Shown: one piece after another, positions 1 to 7,606 of the stretch
How positions within the stretch are numbered: position 1 is the first letter of the stretch
Layout of the letters: every line of letters starts with the position of its first letter
DNA from: Caryophanales bacterium
Lineage (GTDB): Bacteria; Bacillota_I; Bacilli_A; RFN20; CAG-826
Direction of reading: 5' to 3'
Assembly: GCA_028726925.1 (NCBI GenBank)
Contig: JAQYPI010000045.1
Location: 1 to 16,877 of the forward strand
DNA: 16,877 nt
Program-made: the position numbers and the translations under genes
The notes under the pieces: generated by a model
What the model was told of the DNA's origin: nothing
The model's database searches: none
Seen by the model: the letters and a program-made list of their open reading frames with translations, nothing else

Positions 1-784
1 CGGTGATCTCGAGGGGGACCGGGTCGGCGACCGCACCTTCATAAGCATCGACGGTCTTCGGCTTCACTTCGTAGAGGCCGCTGAAGATGTCGATCTCGCC
101 GGCGATCTTGACTTTGGCGCCGAGCGTGACGGCTTCCCAAGTCTTGTCGGAATAGATGTTCATGGAATGTTCACCGTCGGAAATGAGGAAGCCTTTGCCG
201 CTTGCGAGGATACGGGTGACTTGACCGACGATGACGACGGACGCGCCATCTTTCATGTCATAGACTTCCGCGAGGGAAACGGGGTTAGTCGCGGAGACTT
301 TGACGTTGTGGGTCTTGGTATACTTGACTTCGTTTTCGTAGGAGACCTTGGCGGTCAAGGCATTCTTGAGGAGGTGATCTTCCATGTCCGGAGTGACGAG
401 GAGCTTGTCGCCGGTTTCGCTGATGGCGAGCCAGGTCTTGGCGGCCTCGGAGACTTCATAGGAGATGGAGAACGTGTATTTGACGGAATTTTCCTCGATC
501 TCCGCGGTGGTATTGAGATTCTGGTCGACGGCGATGCCAGCCGCGAACGCATCATAGGTCGCGGACACAGCGGTATACGCATCTTCCGCGAGTTTGGCGA
601 GGTCGACGACGGGGTCCTCGCTCGTGGACGTCGTGGAGGAGGCGACGGATTCCTCGCTCGTGGACGTTGTGGTCACGGAGGGGGATTCCTCAACGGGGGA
701 GGAGGCGACGGGGGTGTCGTTGCCGCAGGAAGCAAGCCCGAGGGCGAGCAAGGCGGAAACGACGAGCAAATTCAGTTTCTTCAT
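1..784 (-). CDS. Lipoprotein with C-terminal OB-fold-like domain (3' end outside window)
   Basis: The ATG at 784 is preceded by AGGAGAT (795-801), and 261 codons are open to the window edge, so the C-terminus is missing. The protein opens with a lipoprotein signal peptide (MKKLNLLVVS then hydrophobic, lipobox LASC, Cys20), so it is probably anchored on the outer face of the membrane. Residues 25-60 are a Ser/Thr/Glu/Val-rich linker containing a tandem repeat (TTSTSEE / TTSTSED). Residues about 61-165 form a domain I do not recognise. Residues about 170-250 read like a bacterial OB-fold module (VGQVTRIL, GFLISDG, VKIAGEI, GLYEV), a fold that often binds nucleic acid or oligosaccharide. It lies 49 bases after the nuclease lipoprotein gene with no terminator between, so it is probably the last visible gene of the lipoprotein operon. 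A catalytic domain could follow beyond the edge. The signal peptide is certain; the OB call is by pattern only. Confidence 0.8.
   Translation of the reverse strand, partial: MKKLNLLVVSALLALGLASCGNDTPVASSPVEESPSVTTTSTSEESVASSTTSTSEDPVVDLAKLAEDAYTAVSATYDAFAAGIAVDQNLNTTAEIEENSVKYTFSISYEVSEAAKTWLAISETGDKLLVTPDMEDHLLKNALTAKVSYENEVKYTKTHNVKVSATNPVSLAEVYDMKDGASVVIVGQVTRILASGKGFLISDGEHSMNIYSDKTWEAVTLGAKVKIAGEIDIFSGLYEVKPKTVDAYEGAVADPVPLEIT
615..667. repeat. Short direct repeat in lipoprotein linker
   Basis: The 17 bases TCCTCGCTCGTGGACGT occur at 615-631 and again at 651-667, a period of 36 bases (12 codons). They code for the repeated TSTSEE/TSTSED part of the Ser/Thr-rich linker, where copy number could vary without changing frame. 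Confidence 0.8.
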
Positions 785-833
785 GATTGTTTTAATCTCC
801 TTTCTGAAGCAATACTGACAGGGAAAACTATGG

Positions 834-2300
834 TTAATACGCAAGAGCGGAATCCGCGCCGGTCACGACGAGATCCGTTCTCGTGCACAATTTTATTTGA
901 TACCTACCATAGTAGGTCACCATAGCGCCTTTGACATCGATGTTCGTCGCAGATTTGAAGTATTCAATATTCTGGACGCGCGGCTGAGTGTTATCGCCGC
1001 CCGGCTGATCGCCCGGGTAAATGGCGAGGCCGTCATCGATGCGGATGTTGATCTCCTCTCCCGCGGAATCGCGGCACTTGAGGGTGAAGGCGTAAGCGGT
1101 CTTGGTCGCGGTGTCCTGAACCGCTTTCCCGCCATAGCAAGTCAGCCCTTTGAGGGAGCAAATAACGTTGATGTTGTCCTCGATCGCGAGGTCTTTGATG
1201 GAGCCCGTGAGTTCCTGATAGGTGCCATCGCCCTTCTCGAGGGTCTCGATGTCGCCTTCCTGGCCCCAGGGGGAATATTTCGCGTCGACGAGCTGAAGCG
1301 CGCCTTCGTCGCCGGATTCCTCATCCTCGCCGAAGCGAGCGACGGTGCCGGTGATCTTCACGCGGTTGCCGATGACGGTGAGGGGCTTGAGTTCCTTGTA
1401 TTGGGTAAAGACGTAGATGCCATAGCGCTTCCCGTCGATGTCTTCGTTGAGATAGCAGGCGCCTTTGTCCGGGCCGGTCGCGGCGACGGTGGCCTCGAAG
1501 GTGGCTTTGGAACCAACCCAATCGAAGTCCTCGCCGACGGCGTTCTTGCCCTCGACGATGTTCTTGAGGCTCACTTCGGAAGACTGAGCCTTGGCTTTTT
1601 GGTAACGCTCATCGGGATCGTCCTTCCCACTCCAGATGTTGAAGCCTGCTTGCATCGCCTGGTTGTTCGCGTTGAGGAAGGCACTAGCGAACTGCTTGCC
1701 GGTCGCGCCCTTCTGCTTGGACCAACCTTCTTGGACGAGGATGAGGTTCACGAGACGAAGCTCGTCATAGGGGGCATTCGCTTTCTCGGAAACCCAGATG
1801 TAGGTGAGATAGCGGCCGCCGGTGGAATCGGTGACGGGAACGCTGCCTTTGTCCCCTTGGTCGGCGGGATCGGTCGAGAGGACGATCGTCTTTGCGTTCG
1901 CGAGAAGCTCGCCGTTGCGATCGCTCGCCCCATACCCATAAGGTTCAATCATGCCGGTGGATTCCGGGGTGTCGATGCAGTTGTAGCGGGCCTTGATCAA
2001 ATTGGACGTCGTCCCAACGGGATAGAAATGGGCGGTGTCGCCGTCGATCTTCTGCTTCAAATCGACTTGGCCGATGCCGTCCTTAAGGAAGGATTTGCCG
2101 AAATAGTCCTCGGTGAGGTGGGTTTCAGCGGCATAGTCGATGAGGGAGAGTTCGGAAGAAGACTCTTTTTCGCTCGAGGAAACTTCTTCGCTCGAGGAGG
2201 TTTCTTCGATCGAAATGGAAGGGGCGGGGGTGTCGTTCCCGCAAGCGACCATCGAGAAGGTCGCAAGAAGAAGGAAGGGGAAGGCGATTTTCTTTTTCAT
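834..2300 (-). CDS. Lipid-anchored thermonuclease (SNase-like) with two OB-like segments
   Basis: This 488-residue lipoprotein (lipobox MVAC, Cys20) has a Ser/Glu-rich linker (about 31-53) and a staphylococcal nuclease-like domain at about 70-225. The family's key positions are present: IDGDT (Asp86, Asp88), an Arg eight residues before the Glu of DTPE (Arg105, Asp110, Glu113), and GGRYLTYIW (Arg163). These match SNase D19/D21, R35, D40/E43 and R87, so a Ca2+-dependent, sugar-nonspecific nuclease active at the cell surface is expected. Residues about 245-345 and 365-480 each look like OB-fold modules (VKITGTVARF; NIDVKGAMVTYYG), possibly for holding nucleic acid. The start follows AGGA at 2307-2310, whose first A is the last base of the upstream gene's TGA stop; the gap is 9 bases, so translation is probably coupled to the solute-binding protein gene. 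The nuclease call is firm; the OB calls are moderate. Confidence 0.9.
   Translation of the reverse strand: MKKKIAFPFLLLATFSMVACGNDTPAPSISIEETSSSEEVSSSEKESSSELSLIDYAAETHLTEDYFGKSFLKDGIGQVDLKQKIDGDTAHFYPVGTTSNLIKARYNCIDTPESTGMIEPYGYGASDRNGELLANAKTIVLSTDPADQGDKGSVPVTDSTGGRYLTYIWVSEKANAPYDELRLVNLILVQEGWSKQKGATGKQFASAFLNANNQAMQAGFNIWSGKDDPDERYQKAKAQSSEVSLKNIVEGKNAVGEDFDWVGSKATFEATVAATGPDKGACYLNEDIDGKRYGIYVFTQYKELKPLTVIGNRVKITGTVARFGEDEESGDEGALQLVDAKYSPWGQEGDIETLEKGDGTYQELTGSIKDLAIEDNINVICSLKGLTCYGGKAVQDTATKTAYAFTLKCRDSAGEEINIRIDDGLAIYPGDQPGGDNTQPRVQNIEYFKSATNIDVKGAMVTYYGRYQIKLCTRTDLVVTGADSALAY
2169..2198. repeat. Short direct repeat in the nuclease lipoprotein linker
   Basis: TTCGCTCGAGGA occurs at 2169-2180 and 2187-2198 (period 18 bases, six codons), with a degenerate third unit after it. 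It codes for the Ser/Glu-rich linker behind the lipid anchor. Confidence 0.75.
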
Positions 2301-2309
2301 AGTTTTTCC

Positions 2310-3755
2310 TCACTCGCGAGTGTAGTTGACGCAGTTCGACATGGCCTGGTTGAGGGCGTCGTTCACGGACTTGGTGCCCATGAGGACGCTCGGGACGACC
2401 TTGCCGACCTCGTCGCGGGCTTTCGCGGACCCGACGAAGACGGGGCTCGTGAAATAGTCGTCGAACATCGTCGCGGAGGTCTCGGCAACCTTGACGAAGA
2501 TGTTGTCCGCGCCCGATTCTTCGAGGAACCGCTCATAGACGGGGGTTTCGTAGGAGCTATAACGAACCGGTTGATAACCGGTAGAAACGCCGTAGATAAC
2601 CGAGTTCTGGGCGTTCGAGATGAATTTGTAGAAAAGCCACGCCGCGGTGGTTTGGGCCTTGGTCGCGCGGTTGAAGAAGCAGATGGACGGCCCCTGCGAA
2701 ATGACCGCGGGGTCGTTCAAGTCCGTCGTCGGGGGAACGGCGACGCCGACCTCGAAATTCTGGGTGTCGTTGTAGGAAGTGCCGCCGGTGGAGCCGATGG
2801 ACATGAAGATCTCACCGCTCGTGAATTTCGTGGAGGTGTAGGTGCTGTTCGCGGACGTGCCCTTGGTCTTGAAGAGACCTTCGTCATAAAGGCCCTTCAG
2901 TTCCGTGAGCATCCCGCGGACGCCTTCATTATTGAAAATGAAGTGGGAATCGTGGTTCGTGAGGTCGTTGGTCGTGTAATCGAGGCCAAGCTGCTCGCAA
3001 AGCGTGATGAAAAGGTTGGAGTCGCTGTCGTAACCAAGGGGATAGTAGGTGTATTCGCCGTCGTCCCCTTTCGCCGGGTAATCCCCGCGGATGGTACGGC
3101 AAAGTTCCCACATCTCATCCCAGGTTTTTGGGACTTCGTACCCGTTCTGGTCGAAGAGGGTTTTGTTGTAGAAGAGGGCTTCGGTCGATTTCGCGAAAGG
3201 AACCGAATAGAGGCCCTCTTTCATGTATTCCTTGCCTTCTTTCCAGAAGGAACGGACATAGTCCGCCGCGCCGACGCGAACCGCGCCTTGCTCGTCGACG
3301 GACTTGCCTTCTTCTTCCGTGAAGCCGTAAAGCTCGTGGTCGACATACGTCTCCATGTTCACGACCGCGTTGCGATCGATGTATTCGGCGACGTGGTCCG
3401 GATAGCAGAATGCCATCGTGGGGAGATTGCCGGTGCTGACGTTGCTAAGAATCAGGCTGCAAAGATCGTCATAGCTGCCGGAAGCGGAACTCTCTTCGAC
3501 CGTGATGTTGGGGTAGACCTTGTTGAACTCGCGAATCATCCCGGTGAGGATGTCTTCGTTTTGCTTGCCCATGGTATGCCAGAATTTGATCGTGACAGGG
3601 GTGTCCGGGTCGAAGGCTTCTTGCGAGGAAGAAGCCTCGGAGCCGTCGGGTTTCGTATCGCTCGAGGCGGGGTCACTCGTTCCGCCCCCGCAAGAGCAGA
3701 GGGCGAGCGCGGCGAGAAGGCCGAGCAGCGTTTTGTTCGAATTCGTTTTCGTCAT
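2310..3755 (-). CDS. ABC transporter solute-binding lipoprotein, UgpB/CUT1-like (copy 2)
   Basis: This is a 481-residue lipoprotein with a signal peptide and lipobox LCSC (Cys22). The mature part has the family 1 extracellular solute-binding pattern: VTIKFWHTMG near the N-terminus, YPNITVEE, then VPFAKSTEALFYNKTLF and PKTWDEMWELC, as in UgpB-type binding proteins for glycerol-phosphate or sugars. The ATG at 3755 is chosen over an in-frame TTG at 3776 because AGGAGAT (3765-3771) lies nine bases before the ATG and inside the longer reading. It follows its paralog by 43 bases with no terminator. It shares with that paralog the order of all blocks (GNLPTMA, MSIGSTGGTS, ISQGPSICFF, TAAWLFYKF) but differs clearly elsewhere. 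The protein presumably delivers ligand to the MalFGK-type transporter encoded upstream. The ligand cannot be read from the sequence; the nuclease neighbour makes a nucleic-acid breakdown product worth considering. Confidence 0.9.
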   Translation of the reverse strand: MTKTNSNKTLLGLLAALALCSCGGGTSDPASSDTKPDGSEASSSQEAFDPDTPVTIKFWHTMGKQNEDILTGMIREFNKVYPNITVEESSASGSYDDLCSLILSNVSTGNLPTMAFCYPDHVAEYIDRNAVVNMETYVDHELYGFTEEEGKSVDEQGAVRVGAADYVRSFWKEGKEYMKEGLYSVPFAKSTEALFYNKTLFDQNGYEVPKTWDEMWELCRTIRGDYPAKGDDGEYTYYPLGYDSDSNLFITLCEQLGLDYTTNDLTNHDSHFIFNNEGVRGMLTELKGLYDEGLFKTKGTSANSTYTSTKFTSGEIFMSIGSTGGTSYNDTQNFEVGVAVPPTTDLNDPAVISQGPSICFFNRATKAQTTAAWLFYKFISNAQNSVIYGVSTGYQPVRYSSYETPVYERFLEESGADNIFVKVAETSATMFDDYFTSPVFVGSAKARDEVGKVVPSVLMGTKSVNDALNQAMSNCVNYTRE

Positions 3756-3798
3756 GATCGTGTTATCTCCTAGCAATCCCCCCTAGCAAATGTGCGTT

Positions 3799-5277
3799 TT
3801 ATTCGGCGAAGACGCAGTGGACCATCGCGTCGTCGAAGGCTTTGTCGACGCTCTTGCTGCCGAGCAAGACGGAGGCAAGGAGGCCATCCATCTCGTTGCG
3901 GGCGACCGAGGAGCCCTTGAAAGCCGGGGAAGTGAACTGGCCGGTGAGATAGCCGTTGTTCGGGTCACCGATGTAGTGGAAGACGTCGCGGATGAGGGCG
4001 CCAGAGCCAGTCGCGTTCTCCATTTCATCGGTGAGGAATTTGCTCGAGTAAGAGGAGTCGCGGACCGGGTTATAGCCAGAACGGGAGGCATAATAGGCGG
4101 AATTTTCAGTGTTGGTGATGAACTTGTAGAAGAGCCAGGCAGCGGTGCGCTGGGCCTTGGTGGTTCCGCGCTTGAAGAAGCAGATGGACGGGCCCTGGGA
4201 GATCATCTTCGGGTCGTTCACGTCTTCCTGCGGGACGCCGGCAACGCCGACTTTGAAGTTATCGGTGTGGTTGTGGGAAGTGCCGCCGGTGGAGCCGATG
4301 GACATCAAGCAAGTGGTCGCTTTGAAGAGTTCGGAGGTATAGCCGTTGTTGGAGCTGGAGCCCTGCGTGATGAGATAGTGGTTGTCGTGGTGGCTCTTGA
4401 GCTCGGCGACAAAGGCCTTGTTCTCGGCGGTGTTGAAGTTGAAATGGCTGCCGGAAGCGTTCAGCTCAAGGCTCGTGTAGGGAAGGCCCCTCTGCTCGAA
4501 TCCGCTGATGAGGAGGTTGGCGTCGGCGTCGTAGCCAAGGCAATAGAAATCGTCGTTGTTCGCGTATGCCGGCATGGAGCGGATCTGCTCGCAGATGTCC
4601 CACATTTCGTCCCAGGTCTTGGGGGCTTCCCAGCCGTTGGCGTCAAAGACGGTTTTGTTGTAGAAGAGGGCTTCCGTGGATTTGGAGAACGGGAAGGAGT
4701 AGCGGCCCTCGACGGCGTAAGCGGCGCCAGGGGCCCAATAGGAAGGAGTCATGTCCTCGACGCCGAGGTCGCCGAGATCGTAGCCCGCCGGGTTGTGGCC
4801 GAGGCCATAGACCGGGTCTTCGACGTAGGAGGTCATATCGAGAACGGCGTTGTGGGCGATGTAGCTCGCGACGTGGTCTTCATAGCAGTAGGCCATGGTC
4901 GGGAGGTTGCCGGTGGCGAGGTTCTCATTGATCGTGGCATGGAGTTCGTCGTAGCCGCCCTGCTGAGAATGTTCGACTTTGATGTTCGGGTAAATCTCGT
5001 TGAAGCGAGCGATCATCGAATCAAGGACTTCTTGGTTAGGGGTCTTGCCCATGGTGTGCCAAAAGTTGATGGTGACAGGCTTCGTGGGATCGAATTCTTC
5101 GTCCGTGACGTTGGTGTTGGATTCGATGGTGTTGGATTCGATGGGGGCAGTGGCACTCGTGTCATCTTTCGACTCAGAGGAGTTCGAGGGGGTGGGGTCA
5201 GCAGACGGGGTGCCGCAAGAAGCCAAAAGGGCCATGCTGGCGACCGCTAGAACAAACGGGATTTTTTTGTGGGACAT
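3799..5277 (-). CDS. ABC transporter solute-binding lipoprotein, UgpB/CUT1-like (copy 1)
   Basis: This 492-residue lipoprotein has a signal peptide MSHKKIPFVL plus lipobox LASC (Cys21), then a Ser/Thr/Asp-rich linker with a repeated IESNT unit. The domain signatures are VTINFWHTMG, FNEIYPNIKVE, GNLPTMAYCYEDH, FPFSKSTEALFYNKTVF and PKTWDEMWDIC, those of UgpB-like CUT1 binding proteins. The ATG at 5277 follows AAGGAG (5284-5289) with six bases between; an upstream in-frame start at 5331 lacks such a site and would bury the signal peptide. It is the first gene of the lipoprotein operon, behind its own promoter and separated from the permease genes by a terminator, which suits a binding protein needed in excess over its transporter. 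It is paralogous to the next gene, including a 30-base identical stretch (4276-4305 versus 2775-2804). The ligand is unknown. Confidence 0.92.
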   Translation of the reverse strand: MSHKKIPFVLAVASMALLASCGTPSADPTPSNSSESKDDTSATAPIESNTIESNTNVTDEEFDPTKPVTINFWHTMGKTPNQEVLDSMIARFNEIYPNIKVEHSQQGGYDELHATINENLATGNLPTMAYCYEDHVASYIAHNAVLDMTSYVEDPVYGLGHNPAGYDLGDLGVEDMTPSYWAPGAAYAVEGRYSFPFSKSTEALFYNKTVFDANGWEAPKTWDEMWDICEQIRSMPAYANNDDFYCLGYDADANLLISGFEQRGLPYTSLELNASGSHFNFNTAENKAFVAELKSHHDNHYLITQGSSSNNGYTSELFKATTCLMSIGSTGGTSHNHTDNFKVGVAGVPQEDVNDPKMISQGPSICFFKRGTTKAQRTAAWLFYKFITNTENSAYYASRSGYNPVRDSSYSSKFLTDEMENATGSGALIRDVFHYIGDPNNGYLTGQFTSPAFKGSSVARNEMDGLLASVLLGSKSVDKAFDDAMVHCVFAE

Positions 5278-5283
5278 TGGGTT

Positions 5284-5289
5284 CTCCTT
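5284..5289 (-). promoter_or_regulatory. Ribosome binding site fixing the start of binding protein copy 1
   Basis: AAGGAG on the minus strand lies six bases before the ATG at 5277. It selects the MSHKK start and rejects the longer in-frame reading from 5331. Confidence 0.85.
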
Positions 5290-5321
5290 GTTATGCGCTG
5301 CGCGCGCTATCCTTACGGGAC

Positions 5322-5327
5322 ATTCTA
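5322..5327 (-). promoter_or_regulatory. Probable promoter (extended -10) for the lipoprotein operon
   Basis: On the minus strand TGTTAGAAT gives an extended -10 (TG-N-TAGAAT; hexamer at 5322-5327). No good -35 hexamer stands 16-18 bases upstream, which fits an extended -10 promoter or one needing an activator. The predicted start of transcription is near 5315, leaving a leader of about 38 bases to the ATG at 5277. It lies between a terminator and the first solute-binding protein gene, where a promoter is expected. Confidence 0.45.
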
Positions 5328-5355
5328 ACACGATTCGACCAAGAAAACAGGGGGA

Positions 5356-5378
5356 CTTTCATTTATGAAAGCACTTTC
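5356..5378. promoter_or_regulatory. Palindromic element upstream of the lipoprotein promoter
   Basis: CTTTCAT-tt-ATGAAAG is an inverted repeat with 7-base arms (5356-5371). A third half site, CTTTC, follows at 5374-5378, so the half sites alternate as CTTTC, GAAAG, CTTTC with gaps of 6 and 2. Its centre is roughly 50 bases upstream of the predicted transcription start, a usual place for an activator. No regulator gene is in the window, so the binding protein is unknown. It could instead be a small RNA hairpin with no regulatory role. Confidence 0.4.
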
Positions 5379-5397
5379 TATTCAGGTTTCCCTTGAC

Positions 5398-5431
5398 AAA
5401 AAATGAAAAACGCCCGTTCGTTGGGCGTTTT
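5398..5431 (-). terminator. Rho-independent terminator after the permease genes
   Basis: A 9-bp stem (AAAACGCCC / GGGCGTTTT, arms 5407-5415 and 5423-5431) with a 7-base loop is followed on the minus strand by a T-rich tract (TCATTTTTT, 5406-5398). It begins 19 bases after the stop codon of the MalG-like permease gene, so it should end, or strongly reduce, transcripts of the ATPase/permease operon before the solute-binding protein genes. Confidence 0.85.
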
Positions 5432-5450
5432 GCGGTTGGGGTTGAGGCTC

Positions 5451-6500
5451 TTATCCCTTGATGCCGGCACGGCCAACGCCGCGCATGATGTACTTCCGGA
5501 AGAAGATGAAGAGCAGCAAGAGCGGGGTGGTGACGAGGATCGTCGCGGCCATCTGGATGCCGTATTGGGGCTCGCCGCTCGAGTTCGTGAAGGATCCGCG
5601 AAGCGCGTTCGTGACGAGGCGCCATTCCTCGTTGTTGGTTGTGACGAGGTTCGGCCAGACATAGGAGTTCCAGGTGCCCATGAGCTTGAGGATGAAGATG
5701 GAGATGAGGGTCGGGGAAGCAAGGGGGACCATGACCTTCCAGAGGTACTGCCAGTCGGATTTGCCGTCGACTTTCGCGGCGAGATAAAGCTCGTTCGGGA
5801 TCTGCTTGAAGTTTTGACGGAGCAAGTAGATATAGAAGACGGAAACCCAGAACGGGACGATCATGGAAGCGAAGACGGCGTCCTTGTATTGGAGCCAGCC
5901 ATCGACCACGCCGACGCCGAATTCATACCAAGGGAGACGGGAAACGGTGATGTAGTTCGTGATGACCATCATCTCGCCCGGGATCATCATGGTCGCGAGG
6001 AGGATTCCAAAGAGCGCTTCACGGCCTTTGAAATTCAAACGCGCGAAAGCAAACGCGGAGAAGATCGTCGTGAGCAGCGTGCCGAGCGTCGAGATGATGC
6101 CGACCACGAGAGTGTTGCCAACGTATGTCCCGAAATCGAAGGAATTGAAGACGGTGATGTAGTTGCTCCACAAGACGTTCGTCGGGAAGAACGTCTGTTG
6201 AAGGGCGCGGATTTCGGTCGTGCTCTTCAAGGAGGTGATGATCATCCAGTAGAACGGGAAGAGGACGATGACCGCCATAAAGGCGAGGAAGGCGTAAACG
6301 AGGACGAGGAAAAGGATGCGGCCGATTTTCTGCGCTTTCGCGAGCTGGTCCGCGTTTTTGGCCCGATCCTTGATCGTGAGGGTCATGCCGGCCGTGTTGA
6401 TAGCCTGGTATTCGGGCGTCGCCTCGCGGGCGGCCTGCTTCTCTTCGCGGGTCGGCATCTTGAAGAGTTTTTGAATGAAATTGCGATTGTCGTAAGCCAT
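5451..6500 (-). CDS. ABC transporter permease, MalG/UgpE-like
   Basis: This 349-residue inner-membrane protein is one of two transmembrane subunits of a CUT1-type ABC importer. After a charged cytoplasmic extension of about 58 residues come hydrophobic spans at about 61-88, 128-152, 163-182, 208-228, 262-275 and 317-335, six in all as in MalG-type subunits. The EAA loop that docks on the ATPase is clear at about 237-265 (ELYLAAKVDGKSDWQYLWK, then MVPLASPTL). The ATG at 6500 is one base after the stop of the partner permease gene (TGATATG). The best upstream purine run, AGAGGG, is 12 bases away, so translational coupling is likely. The N-terminal extension is longer than in E. coli MalG. The family is sure; the substrate is not. 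Confidence 0.93.
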   Translation of the reverse strand: MAYDNRNFIQKLFKMPTREEKQAAREATPEYQAINTAGMTLTIKDRAKNADQLAKAQKIGRILFLVLVYAFLAFMAVIVLFPFYWMIITSLKSTTEIRALQQTFFPTNVLWSNYITVFNSFDFGTYVGNTLVVGIISTLGTLLTTIFSAFAFARLNFKGREALFGILLATMMIPGEMMVITNYITVSRLPWYEFGVGVVDGWLQYKDAVFASMIVPFWVSVFYIYLLRQNFKQIPNELYLAAKVDGKSDWQYLWKVMVPLASPTLISIFILKLMGTWNSYVWPNLVTTNNEEWRLVTNALRGSFTNSSGEPQYGIQMAATILVTTPLLLLFIFFRKYIMRGVGRAGIKG

Positions 6501-6501
6501 A

Positions 6502-7605
6502 TCAGTAGTGGACCCTCTTCTTGGAAACCTTGAACTGGATTGCGGTGAAAATCAGGATGACGATGAAGAGCAAAACCGCGGCAGCGGCGCCATATTGGAC
6601 GTTGCCCTTGACTTGGTCATAGATGTAGTAAACGACCGTGTAGAGGTTGTTGGTTCCGCCGCCATCGGTGGAGGATTTGCCGAACAAGCCGACGACCGAG
6701 GTGTATTCCTTGAACGCCCCGATGAAGCTCGTGATCATGATGTAGAGGATCTGCGGGGAAAGGAGCGGAACGGTGACGTTCATCATCGTCTTGAAGCCGC
6801 CCGCGGAATCGATTTTCGCGGCGTCGTAATACTGCTTGTCGATGTTTTGGAGACCGGAGAGGAAAATCAAAATCTTATACGGCAAGGAATGCCAAACGAT
6901 ATAGACGCATAGGGCGATCATGGCTCGCCAGGTCGGCGCGCCCTGGTCAATCCAGGTCAGGTTGCCGAGCTGGAAGAGATAGTTGATGATGCCTTTATAG
7001 TCGAACAAGACGGCGAAGACCATGCCGACCGCGATGGCGTTCGTGACATAGGGGATGAAGAAAATCGTCTGGAACATCTTCTGGAAAGCCGGAATCGAAT
7101 TGAGGCCGATCGAGATCAGCAAGGCGATGATAATGGAGACGGGGACGGTGATGAAGGTGATGATGAGGGTGTTCGGGAAGGCGTAGCGGATGACGTCCAT
7201 CGTGAAATAGGCGTTTTGCTGCTGGCCAGCGGCATCGAGGTAATATCCGAGCGCGCCTTCGCTTTCGAAGCCGATGCACTGCCACCGCGGAATCATCGCG
7301 CCGCCGACGCCCTTGCCAAGCAAGCCGAGGACGACGCCGAAATTGTCGAACGTGAAGCCCTCATGGGATTGGGTGACGTAGTCGTAATTCTTCAAAAAGG
7401 CGATGAAGATCGTGTTGACGAGCGGGTAAAAGGTGAAGACCGAAAGAAGGATGATGGTCGGGGCGAGATAAAGCCAGGCTTTCCAGTTGTTCTTCTCGCC
7501 GGCATCGGCGCTAACGCGCTCCTTCGGTTTGAAAAGATTCCCGAAAAAATCCTTGATGGGGTTGGTCTTTTTGCTTTCGTTGACGGGAGTGTTCTCGGCA
7601 GCCAT
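6502..7605 (-). CDS. ABC transporter permease, MalF/UgpA-like
   Basis: This 367-residue membrane protein is the second transmembrane subunit of the importer. A charged N-terminal region (1-40) precedes the first span (about 44-70). An extracytoplasmic region of about 65 residues (72-137) follows, then spans at about 144-168, 178-205, 226-250, 284-300 and 338-356. The EAA loop is at about 258-286 (KQYYDAAKIDSAGG, then VTVPLLSPQI). The ATG at 7605 lies one base after the ATPase gene's TGA. No Shine-Dalgarno sequence stands at normal distance (GGGGAG is 16 bases away), so expression probably depends on ribosomes finishing the ATPase gene. Together with the MalG-like partner and the ATPase it makes a complete importer core. 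Confidence 0.93.
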   Translation of the reverse strand: MAAENTPVNESKKTNPIKDFFGNLFKPKERVSADAGEKNNWKAWLYLAPTIILLSVFTFYPLVNTIFIAFLKNYDYVTQSHEGFTFDNFGVVLGLLGKGVGGAMIPRWQCIGFESEGALGYYLDAAGQQQNAYFTMDVIRYAFPNTLIITFITVPVSIIIALLISIGLNSIPAFQKMFQTIFFIPYVTNAIAVGMVFAVLFDYKGIINYLFQLGNLTWIDQGAPTWRAMIALCVYIVWHSLPYKILIFLSGLQNIDKQYYDAAKIDSAGGFKTMMNVTVPLLSPQILYIMITSFIGAFKEYTSVVGLFGKSSTDGGGTNNLYTVVYYIYDQVKGNVQYGAAAAVLLFIVILIFTAIQFKVSKKRVHY

Positions 7606-7606
7606 A

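Noticed and set aside
167..925. A 252-codon plus-strand frame
   Set aside because: It is opposite the OB-fold lipoprotein gene; its Gly-rich repeat is only the reverse reading of the Ser/Thr linker.
897..3773. A 958-codon open frame on the plus strand
   Set aside because: It lies exactly opposite the nuclease and binding protein genes, whose signal peptides, motifs and ribosome binding sites are clear. GC-rich third positions of those genes keep the antisense frame free of stops. Its product shows no known domain.
3774..3776. TTG start for the second binding protein gene
   Set aside because: It would place the ribosome binding site inside the coding region; the ATG at 3755 directly begins the signal peptide.
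3790..5250. A 486-codon plus-strand frame
   Set aside because: It is a mirror of the first solute-binding protein gene, with the same cause; the Gly/Val/Asp/Glu-rich product has no recognisable domain.
5403..6533. A 376-codon plus-strand frame
   Set aside because: It is antisense to the MalG-like permease gene and starts inside the terminator stem region; its product is an Asp/Glu/Arg-rich chain without motifs.
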